This document shows, piece by piece, positions 25,193 to 32,072 of a DNA stretch of 64,000 bases. Below the pieces are notes generated by a model, which did not search any database, had not been told where the DNA came from, and saw only the letters and a list, made by a program, of their open reading frames with translations. The stretch is from Yimella sp. cx-51 (GTDB taxonomy: Bacteria > Actinomycetota > Actinomycetes > Actinomycetales > Dermatophilaceae): assembly GCF_017654605.1 (NCBI RefSeq), contig NZ_CP072113.1, forward strand, positions 372,001 to 436,000, read 5' to 3'. Made by a program: the position numbers and the translations under genes. Position 1 is the stretch's first letter. The number at the start of each line of letters is the position of its first letter.

Positions 25193-26497
25193 TCAGTCCG
25201 GCCGGTTGGTCGCTCCATCGGCGGCTCTCTGATAGATGTCCGGCACACCGTCGGCGTCGTCGTCCCGCGTCTCCTCCTCGTGGATACGCGCATAGACCTT
25301 GTTACGGCGCAGCAGCACCAGGCTGGCCAGCACTGCCGACAGGAATGATCCGGTCAGCACGCCGAGCTTGACGTGGGCATCGGCGTCCGAGCCTGCGCCG
25401 AAGGCCAGTTCACCGATCAGCAGTGACACGGTGAAGCCGATGCCGGCCAGCAGACTCAGGCCGAAGACGTCCGACCAGTCGAGGTCGTCGTCCAGATCGG
25501 CGCGGGTGAAGCGGGCCATGATGAAGGTGGCGCCGAGCACGCCGACGACCTTTCCGACCACCAGGCCCACGATCACACCGATGGTGACGGGATCGGTCAG
25601 CGCGGCCGCGATGTCTTCGTCGACCAGGCTCACTCCGGCGGCGAAAAAGGCGAAGACCGGGACGCAGAAACCCGCCGAGATCGGACGCACCCGATGCTCC
25701 AGGCGCTCGCCGAGGGTGTGACCGTCCGCGCCCTTGACCGCCGGCACGAGCAGACCGAGCACCACACCGGCGATGGTGGCGTGGATGCCGGAGTTGAGCA
25801 CGAGCACCCAGGTCGCCACGCCCAGCGGCAACAGCAGCCACCACGGGTGGGTGTTGGTGCGCGCGACCACTGCGAAGAGCACGATCGGGACGATCGCAGT
25901 TGCGAGCATCGGCAGGCTGAGATCAGAGGTGAAGAAGATCGCGATGATCGTGATCGCGATGAGATCGTCGACCACCGCGAGCGTCAGCAGGAACGAGCGC
26001 AGCGCGGAGGGCAGGTGGCTGCCGATGACTGCCAGCACCGCGAGGGCGAATGCGATGTCGGTGGCGGTCGGGATCGCCCAGCCCGAGGTGTCGCCGTCCA
26101 TGACCTTCTGGGTGATGACGTAGAGGATGGCCGGCACCGCGACGCCGGAGGCAGCGGCCACGATCGGGACGGCGGCCTTGGCCGGATCGCGTAGATCACC
26201 GTGGACGAACTCGTGTTTGAGTTCGAGGCCCACGGCGAAGAAAAAGATGGCCAGCAGACCATCGGCTGCCCAGTGCGCGAGCGACAGTTCGATGCCGAGC
26301 GCCGGGATGTCGACGTGGTACTGCGACAGATCTGCGTAGAGCTCGCGCCACGGTGAGTTGGCCCAGACGAGCGCGACGAGCGTGCCGACAAGCAACAGCG
26401 CGCCACCGACGGTCTCGCGGCGCAGCAGTTGCGCAACGCGCTTGGCCTCGGGCCATTCGCCGCGGGAGAAGAGTTTGGGACGGGGAGTAAGGGTCAT
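25193..26497 (-). CDS. nhaA: Na+/H+ antiporter NhaA
   Basis: A 434-aa integral membrane antiporter exchanging Na+ or Li+ for protons. It has about 12 membrane segments. Conserved parts are the N-terminal ETVGGALLLVGTLVALVWANSPW, FFAVGLELKHEFVHG, the assembly-crossing TATDIAFALAV (about 144-154), and the paired aspartates in VVDDLIAI (177-178) that bind the ion. The C-terminus has an acidic extension (EEETRDDDADGVPD). It is monocistronic and ends before the holin-like gene's promoter. Confidence 0.95.
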   Translation of the reverse strand: MTLTPRPKLFSRGEWPEAKRVAQLLRRETVGGALLLVGTLVALVWANSPWRELYADLSQYHVDIPALGIELSLAHWAADGLLAIFFFAVGLELKHEFVHGDLRDPAKAAVPIVAAASGVAVPAILYVITQKVMDGDTSGWAIPTATDIAFALAVLAVIGSHLPSALRSFLLTLAVVDDLIAITIIAIFFTSDLSLPMLATAIVPIVLFAVVARTNTHPWWLLLPLGVATWVLVLNSGIHATIAGVVLGLLVPAVKGADGHTLGERLEHRVRPISAGFCVPVFAFFAAGVSLVDEDIAAALTDPVTIGVIVGLVVGKVVGVLGATFIMARFTRADLDDDLDWSDVFGLSLLAGIGFTVSLLIGELAFGAGSDADAHVKLGVLTGSFLSAVLASLVLLRRNKVYARIHEEETRDDDADGVPDIYQRAADGATNRPD

Positions 26498-26590
26498 GGA
26501 ACCTCTGCGTTTCGGGGTTGATCAGGACATTGCCGACCAGACTTCCCGGCTCACCGTCGCCCGCAATTTTAGCGGCTCTACGGTGGTCTG

Positions 26591-27433
26591 GTGTCCGACG
26601 CCATTGCCGCAGTTTCCGCGCTCGCCAAGCTTCCCGACGTCCCGGAGGCGATCGCGGACGTCCGGGACGCCTGCACTGCACTGCGCTGGCACCCGGCGCT
26701 GCGGCGCCGCATTCCGGAGGCCTCGGCCGAATCCCGGGTGCGTGGCGCAACGGCGAGCGCGGCCCTGGAGGGCGCGCAGATGTCGGTGACGGTCGTCCGT
26801 GATGTCTTCCGTGGTGCTCGGCAGTGGCCGGCGCAGCCCGATCCGGTCGACCAGACGGTCGCCGCGGCACTACGCGCGAGTGCCGAGAGCGAGGCGGTGC
26901 GGACGATGGTGCGCAGCGCTCCCCGGCAGGCGCTGGCGCGGTTGCACGTGGCCGCGATGTCGCAGTTGCTGCCCGGCGACCAGGTGGGACGCCCCAGGCA
27001 AGGGGACGAGGATGCGCGCGAACTGCTGGAGCTCGGACCGGCACCGGCGGCGCGGGAGGCGAACACACGGCTGACTGGCGTCCTGCACCTCTTGGAGCGC
27101 AGTGAAGATCTGCCGCTGCTCGTGGTGGCGGCGATCGTCCATGCCGAACTGGTGTGCGCCAGGCCCTTCGTGAGGGGCAACGGCATCGTGGCCCGCGCCT
27201 TCGAGCGCAGCCTGGTGTGGGGCGGCGGCCTCGACCCCACCGGTGTGGCCGTGCCGGAGCAGGCCCACCACTCGCTGGCCACCGACTACCAGGGCGGCTT
27301 GGCGGCGTACGCATCCGGCGACCCTGAGGGCGTGCGACTGTGGATCTTGCACGAAGCGACCGTGCTGCAACGCGCCGCACAAGCCGGGGTGGACGTCTGT
27401 GACGCGGTGCTCGCCGGCCGCCTGACCCCCTGA
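26591..27433 (+). CDS. Degenerate Fic-fold protein with inhibitory-helix motif
   Basis: A 280-aa protein with the Fic architecture. Near the N-terminus S56-A-A-L-E60-G61 fits the inhibitory motif [S/T]xxxE[G/N]. Near residues 188-202, CARPFVRGNGIVAR aligns with the Fic loop HxFx(D/E)GNGRxxR, but the catalytic His is Arg191, the Asp/Glu is Arg195 and the first Arg after GNG is Ile199. Nucleotide transfer is therefore unlikely, and the protein may be a structural or regulatory relic. By position next to the non-coding RNAs and ssd it corresponds to Rv3662c/SCO3559-type genes (memory, unchecked). Confidence 0.75.
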   Translation: MSDAIAAVSALAKLPDVPEAIADVRDACTALRWHPALRRRIPEASAESRVRGATASAALEGAQMSVTVVRDVFRGARQWPAQPDPVDQTVAAALRASAESEAVRTMVRSAPRQALARLHVAAMSQLLPGDQVGRPRQGDEDARELLELGPAPAAREANTRLTGVLHLLERSEDLPLLVVAAIVHAELVCARPFVRGNGIVARAFERSLVWGGGLDPTGVAVPEQAHHSLATDYQGGLAAYASGDPEGVRLWILHEATVLQRAAQAGVDVCDAVLAGRLTP

Positions 27434-27490
27434 GCGCAGCGGTCCCTCGGATGGGATGTATCGAGAAGCTCAGCAAGTCTTGATTTCAAA

Positions 27491-27506
27491 TGTGACCTGG
27501 GCCACA
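27491..27506. promoter_or_regulatory. Candidate Crp/GlxR binding site
   Basis: TGTGACCTGGGCCACA matches the TGTGA-N6-TCACA consensus at nine of ten defined positions. It overlaps a possible promoter (TTGATT at 27480-27485, 17-bp spacer, CACACT at 27503-27508), so a bound regulator would block initiation there. A cognate Crp-type regulator is encoded at 22439-23146. Confidence 0.5.
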
Positions 27507-27508
27507 CT

Positions 27509-27700
27509 GATGGCAGGTCGCAAGGCCGGGAACTACCGCAACTGAACAGGGCACCCACGCGAAGACAGTTCACTGAATGGACAGCTCGACCAATCCCTTG
27601 AGGATCGGCGACAACCAGAAATGCACGCTTGGTAACCCTGCGTAAGGTGCGGTTGATGAAGCCCCGCTCCGGATTCCGGAACGGGGCTTCATCCTGTGCC
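27509..27700 (+). ncRNA. Candidate Ms1/scr3559-like (6S-like) small RNA
   Basis: This stretch has no plausible protein gene. It ends in a strong hairpin, arms GATGAAGCCCCG (27655-27666) and CGGGGCTTCATC (27682-27693), enclosing a small TCCGG/CCGGA stem. From memory, the RNA-polymerase-binding RNA Ms1 (MTS2823) of mycobacteria and scr3559 of Streptomyces lie on the far side of a HAD gene from ssd and next to the homolog of the preceding Fic-like gene. The position fits; sequence and ends are not verified. The strand is given as that of the flanking genes and is uncertain. Confidence 0.4.
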
Positions 27701-27840
27701 CGGCCGGTCCTGGCGCTCGTGCGACTTTGGACTCCTGGTCTTTGCCAAGGGCCCAAAGGTAAGGACTTGGTAAGGGATTGGTCTGTTCTGTTGTCGTACC
27801 GCGCGGTCGGACAGAAGATGAATCTGTCCGCGCTCCCTAC

Positions 27841-27931
27841 AACGGTCGTAGCGCTTGGGTTCGTCCCCATCCCCCTGGGACGACGAACCCCGGAAGGCCC
27901 CGCTGTCCCCCCAGCGGGGCCTTCCTCTTTT
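27841..27931 (+). ncRNA. 6C small RNA
   Basis: Two adjacent hairpins match the 6C motif, which is defined by C-runs in both loops. Hairpin A (27857-27890) has outer arms GGGTTCGTC/GACGAACCC and a loop region containing CCCCC. Hairpin B (27892-27925) has 13-bp arms GGAAGGCCCCGCT/AGCGGGGCCTTCC and the loop GTCCCCCC with exactly six Cs, then TCTTTT as the terminator tail. The gene for 6C RNA lies beside ssd in M. tuberculosis (sRNA B11), and here ssd begins 100 nt downstream. The 5' end is not resolved. The remainder of the 600-nt gap, 27700-27840, shows a small hairpin (GGACAG/CTGTCC) and nothing else I can name. Confidence 0.85.
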
Positions 27932-28033
27932 CGACGTCGGTTAGCTTCTCCACAGGAGCAGTTCTCGGCGCGGCTGTCCACAGCCGCCCCGGTTGTGGTG
28001 GCCTTCGTGACGTGCTCGACCTGAAATCGAGCC

Positions 28034-28756
28034 ATGACGACTCGACCTGCCTCAGCACCCGCAGCGGTGATCCACCTCGTCGGAGGTGAAGCGGCCGGGC
28101 TCCTGTGCTCGGCATTGGTACGCGCTGCGATCGAGCTGCAACTGCACGTTGTGGTCGTCGATCGTGATCCGTGGGGCGGAGGGGCCGACGTCCTGCTCGG
28201 GTTGGAGCACCTGCCCGGAGTGAGGTGGCACGACCTGCACGGCGCAGCCGGCGATTTCGACGCGCAAGGTCTGCTTGAGCGGTTGCCCCGAGGACCGGGC
28301 GGCGAGCGGGTGCTCGCGGTCGATCGGATGCACACGACGCCGGACGACCCGAGAATCGCCCACAGCGCCGTGCAGGCGCTCACCGCCGTGGTCGATGTTC
28401 TGGTCGTACTGACCGCAAGTGCTGAGACGAGCGCGCGATTGCACCAGCCGGGCGACCAGCTGTGGGTCGTGGCGGGTTCCGATGTGCGCTCATGTGCCGC
28501 GGGTGTCGCTGCAGCCCAATGGTTCTCGCAGCAGCGCCTGAGCTTCATGACAGCTGTGGTCGATGACCGGTCGAAGGCGGTGACGTCGTCATCGGCGCAG
28601 GAGTTCACACGCATCGACCGGGTGATCCCGGTGTCGCGCGCTGACCGGCGGGACGTCGAACGCGGCGCTCTCTGCGGCCGGCGACGGCGGGGGCTGGGCC
28701 GACACGCCAGAGCGATCCTCGACGTCGCCCTCGCGCAAGGCGGGGTAGCGGCATGA
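28034..28756 (+). CDS. Ssd/TadZ-like septum-site or pilus-localisation protein, short form
   Basis: A 240-aa protein of the CpaE/TadZ/Ssd group, a MinD/ParA-like fold without a proper Walker A (the N-terminus reads VIHLVGGEAAGLLCSALVRAA where a P-loop would be). HVVVVDRDPWGGGADVLLGLE corresponds to the switch I strand of the family. It is shorter than typical Ssd (about 350 aa), apparently lacking the N-terminal receiver-like region. It overlaps tadA by 4 nt and heads the Tad operon, so it likely positions the pilus machine or affects septum placement. Confidence 0.85.
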   Translation: MTTRPASAPAAVIHLVGGEAAGLLCSALVRAAIELQLHVVVVDRDPWGGGADVLLGLEHLPGVRWHDLHGAAGDFDAQGLLERLPRGPGGERVLAVDRMHTTPDDPRIAHSAVQALTAVVDVLVVLTASAETSARLHQPGDQLWVVAGSDVRSCAAGVAAAQWFSQQRLSFMTAVVDDRSKAVTSSSAQEFTRIDRVIPVSRADRRDVERGALCGRRRRGLGRHARAILDVALAQGGVAA

Positions 28757-29907
28757 GCGGGTCGGTGGTCGGACGCACGATGTGGCAACACATCCGTTCC
28801 GGCGAAGCGCCCACGGTCGAACGGATCACGGCGGCATCCGGTGCCGAGGCCGCGGTGCTCGGCGGCCGGCACGCCGCCACCCTGCAGCAGCATTGGGCGG
28901 CCGAGGTGCTGGGCGGCGGTCCCCTCCAGCCACTGCTCGAACGCCAAGACATCACCGACGTGCTGGTCAACGGGCCGGGCGAGGTGTGGATCGATCGGGG
29001 CCACGGCCTCGAACGGGCGCCGATCGACCTCGGCGATGCCGATGCCGTCCGGCGCCTGGCTGTTCGGTTGGCTGCGCTCGCCGGCCGTCGTCTCGACGAC
29101 GCCAGCCCGTGGGTCGACGGGCAACTGCCTGGTGGGGTGCGACTGCATGCGGTGCTCCCGCCACTGGTGGACGGCGGGGCCCACCTGTCCCTGCGGATCC
29201 CGCGCACGGTCGGCGCCGATCTGTACCAGCTGTGTGCCGCCGGTTTCACCGACGACGTCGGGCATGGCGTGCTGCGGCGACTCATCGAACGCAAGGTCGC
29301 CTTCGTCATCACCGGCGGTACGGGTAGCGGCAAGACCACGCTCTTATCGGCGCTGCTCGGGGCCGTGCCGGCGCGTGAGCGCGTGCTCGTGGTGGAGGAC
29401 GTCCGCGAACTCAGCGTCGACCACCCGCACGTCGTCCGGCTCGAAGGGCGTCCATCGAATGTCGAAGGGGTGGGCGAGGTGTCGTTGACGGCCTTGGTTC
29501 GCCAAGCCCTGCGGATGCGGCCAGACCGGGTGGTGGTCGGTGAGGTGCGCGGCGCCGAGGTCAGAGAACTGTTGAGCGCCCTCAACACCGGCCACGAAGG
29601 TGGCTGCGGCACGCTGCACGCCAACTCTCCGGCGGACGTCCTTGCGCGGTTCGAGGCGCTCGGAGCGCTCGCCGGTATGTCGCCGTCCGCGGTGCGCTCC
29701 CAACTCGCCAGCGCAGTTCGGGTCGTCGTGCATGTGCACCGCGAGGCTGCCGGACGACGCTTGGCAGAGATCGGCGTGGTCGGTTGGCACGAGGGCGAGC
29801 TGCAGGTGCAGACCGCCCTGCGCTGGAGCAATCACGGCAGTGCTGTCGTGAGCCGGGAAGCCGAAGGTTTCGAAGCGCTCAACGCTGTGCTCGGGCAGGT
29901 GCTCTGA
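28753..29907 (+). CDS. Tad pilus secretion ATPase TadA/CpaF
   Basis: A 384-aa GspE/VirB11-type hexameric ATPase that powers assembly of Flp-type pili. The N-terminal domain contains PLLERQDITDVLVNGPGEVWI. Walker A is GGTGSGKTT (188-196), then the Asp box VLVVEDVRELSVDHPHVVRL, Walker B-like RPDRVVVGEVRGAEV, and the His box GHEGGCGTLHANSP. All catalytic elements are present. It overlaps ssd by 4 nt and tadB by 1 nt. Confidence 0.94.
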   Translation: MSGSVVGRTMWQHIRSGEAPTVERITAASGAEAAVLGGRHAATLQQHWAAEVLGGGPLQPLLERQDITDVLVNGPGEVWIDRGHGLERAPIDLGDADAVRRLAVRLAALAGRRLDDASPWVDGQLPGGVRLHAVLPPLVDGGAHLSLRIPRTVGADLYQLCAAGFTDDVGHGVLRRLIERKVAFVITGGTGSGKTTLLSALLGAVPARERVLVVEDVRELSVDHPHVVRLEGRPSNVEGVGEVSLTALVRQALRMRPDRVVVGEVRGAEVRELLSALNTGHEGGCGTLHANSPADVLARFEALGALAGMSPSAVRSQLASAVRVVVHVHREAAGRRLAEIGVVGWHEGELQVQTALRWSNHGSAVVSREAEGFEALNAVLGQVL

Positions 29908-30578
29908 TGACTGCGGCGATGTGGTGTGCGATCGGGGCAGTGCTGGTCTGGACTGGCTGCCTGTCGGGAGTGCCGAGCGTGTTTCGAGGAATCCCGCGGC
30001 CCCGCAAGGAGTCCGAGGAGCGCCCGGACGTGTGGTCGACAGTCATCGAGTCGATCGCGACCGCCGTCCGCAGCGGCACCGCGCCTTCTGTTGCCTGCGC
30101 GGCCGCATGTTCGGCCGCCGCACCACTCGCCTGCGAGCGTGATCGGGCATCGCTCGAACTGCTGCGGTCAGCGGCTGCCAGGGGAGACGACCTGCCGCAG
30201 GTCTGGCGGACCATCGGGCAGACCAGCGACGACCCGGGCCTACGAACGGTGGCCGGGGCGTGGCAGCTCTCTGACACCATCGGTGCGCCGCTCGCCGATG
30301 CGTTGACGGTTGCCGGGGCGCTGCGCCGATCAGAGACCGAACGCGCCGCCCGGGCGGCAGCAGCCCTTGCTGCGCCGACCGCCTCGGTCAATCTGCTCAC
30401 CATCCTTCCGTTGGCCGGAGCAGGTCTCGGCGTGCTGCTCGGGCTCGACGTGCAGCAGGTCTATCTGTCATCCCTCGCCCTGGTCACCGTGCTCCCCGGA
30501 ATCGTGTTGATCGCCCTCGGCAGGCTCTGGTGTCGGCGCATGGTGAGTGCCGCCGGACGGCCGAGGAGCCTGCGATGA
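29907..30578 (+). CDS. Tad pilus membrane platform protein TadB
   Basis: A 223-aa type II secretion F-domain (T2SSF) protein. Start at ATG 29907 inside the tadA stop (TGATG). There is an N-terminal membrane helix (about 2-22), a cytoplasmic F domain with VWRTIGQTSDDPGLRTVAGAW and IGAPLADALTVAGALRR, and two C-terminal helices. It forms the inner-membrane platform that the TadA ATPase acts on. Shorter than Gram-negative TadB, as usual in actinobacteria. Confidence 0.9.
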   Translation: MTAAMWCAIGAVLVWTGCLSGVPSVFRGIPRPRKESEERPDVWSTVIESIATAVRSGTAPSVACAAACSAAAPLACERDRASLELLRSAAARGDDLPQVWRTIGQTSDDPGLRTVAGAWQLSDTIGAPLADALTVAGALRRSETERAARAAAALAAPTASVNLLTILPLAGAGLGVLLGLDVQQVYLSSLALVTVLPGIVLIALGRLWCRRMVSAAGRPRSLR

Positions 30579-31024
30579 GCGAAGCGACCGTTCACGACGC
30601 GGCAGCCGCCGTCGACCTCATCGCGGTGGCGCTCGCCGGCGGTCTGCCTCCGGCCGATGCGCTCGCCGCCGTGGCGCTGGTGAGCCCGGCGCAGGTCGCG
30701 GACGATCTGCGCCTGGTCGAGGCAGCCATGCGGTGGGGAGTGGAGCCCTCATTGGCCTGGAACGAGGTGGAACCGGTCTGGGCGCCGGTAGCGGTGGCGC
30801 TCACCCTGGCCGGCGAGCTCGGGCTGCCGCCGCGCGAGTTGCTCCGGGACGCCGCGTCGGCCCTACGGCGCGCCGAGGCAACCCGGGCCGAACACGCCGT
30901 CAACCGGCTGAGCGTGTTGCTGGTGCTCCCACTCGGATTGCTCTTCCTACCGGCCTTCGCGCTGCTCGCGGTGGTGCCGGTGGTCATCAGTCTCGCCCGA
31001 TCCACGCTCAGCGGAATGGGCTGA
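30575..31024 (+). CDS. Tad pilus membrane platform protein TadC-like
   Basis: A 149-aa T2SSF-domain protein coupled to tadB by an ATGA overlap. It has DLIAVALAGGLPPADALAAV, the short F-domain core with ALTLAGELGLPPRELLRDAA and EATRAEHAVNRLSVLLVLPLG, and a C-terminal hydrophobic segment (about 113-140). It is a minimal TadC with one clear membrane hairpin. It pairs with TadB in the platform. Confidence 0.88.
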   Translation: MSEATVHDAAAAVDLIAVALAGGLPPADALAAVALVSPAQVADDLRLVEAAMRWGVEPSLAWNEVEPVWAPVAVALTLAGELGLPPRELLRDAASALRRAEATRAEHAVNRLSVLLVLPLGLLFLPAFALLAVVPVVISLARSTLSGMG

Positions 31025-31085
31025 TCAGATTCCGGCCGATCGCCGGATCAGCCGGGAAACCGGTTGTCGCACAAGGGAAACAGGG

Positions 31086-31307
31086 ATGGAAAACATGAGT
31101 ATCAACACAGTGGGCGCCGGATTGCGCAGACGCATGCAGACGGTCGCCGGCAATGACCGGGAAGCCGGGATGGCCACGAGTGAATATGCCGTAGGAATTC
31201 TCGCGGCGGTGAGTTTCGCGGTGGTGTTGATCGCCATCGTGAAGTCGGCGGCGGTGAAGTCGGCCCTGACCGGCATCATCACCTCCGCGCTCAGCGTGGC
31301 CGGCTGA
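31086..31307 (+). CDS. DUF4244 pilin-like protein (Flp pilin candidate)
   Basis: A 73-aa protein whose core AGMATSEYAVGILAAVSFAV is the actinobacterial DUF4244 signature: Gly before a short stretch, then E-Y and a long hydrophobic helix, like Flp prepilins. The N-terminal part is basic, as expected for a prepilin leader. An ATG at 31095 is an alternative start. It is the likely major pilus subunit; no prepilin peptidase (TadV) is visible in the operon, so processing must depend on a gene elsewhere or may not occur. Confidence 0.87.
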   Translation: MENMSINTVGAGLRRRMQTVAGNDREAGMATSEYAVGILAAVSFAVVLIAIVKSAAVKSALTGIITSALSVAG

Positions 31308-31687
31308 TGTGGGGCGGACGGCGAGGACGGCGGCCCGAGGGTCAGGAGGGCATGGTGTCCGCCGAACTCGCCGCCGCGTTCCCCGCAGTCGTCTTCGCGC
31401 TCACCCTGGTGCTCGGCGCTGCCCAGCACGGCATCGCGGCGACGCGGGCCCAGGAAGCGGCGCGGGTGGCCGCCCGGTCGGTCGCGCGAGGTGACACCGA
31501 GACGACCGCCCGGTCGTTGGCGCAACGCGCCGCACCCGCGGCGGCGGTGGAGTTCACCGCCGATGGCGAGCGGGTACAAGCGCGGGTGGTCGTGCCCGCA
31601 CAGGGTCCGACCGCATGGCTCGTGGACGGCGGCAGATACACCGCGCGGGCAGTGGCGGCAAAGGAGCAGACCGGTGAATCCGGCTGA
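31307..31687 (+). CDS. TadE-like minor pilin
   Basis: A 126-aa TadE-family pseudopilin with the motif GMVSAELAAAFPAVVFALTL (Glu five residues into the hydrophobic helix), followed by AAQHGIAATRAQEAARVAARS and an extracytoplasmic domain. The start overlaps the DUF4244 stop by one base. It probably assembles with the Flp subunit. Confidence 0.87.
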   Translation: MWGGRRGRRPEGQEGMVSAELAAAFPAVVFALTLVLGAAQHGIAATRAQEAARVAARSVARGDTETTARSLAQRAAPAAAVEFTADGERVQARVVVPAQGPTAWLVDGGRYTARAVAAKEQTGESG

Positions 31688-32072
31688 ACGCGAACGAGGT
31701 TCGGGCACGGTGCTCGTCCTCGGCGCGCTCGCGGTGGCGATGCTGCTCTTCGGTTCCGTGCTGGTGCTGGCCGGTGCACAACAGGCTTCGGCGCGAGCCC
31801 GCGCTGCTGCCGACCTGGCGTCGTTGGCTGCAGCGGGCGCGGCCGCCAGGGGAGAGGCGGCATGCGCCGCGGCCGGGCACGTCGCCTCGGCAAACGGCGG
31901 GCGCCTGATCGCCTGCACCGACCTCGGTGCGGGCGACTTCGAGATCGTCGCGGCTGTCCGCCCGAAGCTCGCGCGGTTGGGCGATGCCGTCGCGAGGGCG
32001 CGGGCCGGTCCGGCGAGGGCACCGGTCAGCGGTCCGCCGACAGCTCGTCCAGCACGAGACGCAGCACCGTGA
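31674..32072 (+). CDS. Rv3654c-like TadE/TadG-type secretion-neighbourhood protein
   Basis: A 132-aa protein starting at GTG 31674, seven bases after AAGGAG and inside the end of tadE (14-nt overlap). It reads ERGSGTVLVLGALAVAMLLF then a membrane helix and AGAQQASARARAAADLASLA, the typical Flp-pilus helicase/secretion-neighbourhood TadE-like pattern (Rv3654c). The last 47 nt overlap the 3' end of the convergent helicase gene. No signal peptide cleavage is expected. Confidence 0.85.
   Translation: MNPAERERGSGTVLVLGALAVAMLLFGSVLVLAGAQQASARARAAADLASLAAAGAAARGEAACAAAGHVASANGGRLIACTDLGAGDFEIVAAVRPKLARLGDAVARARAGPARAPVSGPPTARPARDAAP

Noticed and set aside
26591-27433. Active Fic AMP-transferase toxin
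   Set aside because: The catalytic His and the acidic residue of the Fic loop are both Arg, so activity is unlikely.
27286-29265. 659-aa antisense frame spanning the non-coding RNAs, ssd and tadA
   Set aside because: It crosses several unrelated genes and the 6C hairpins, and shows no recognisable domain.
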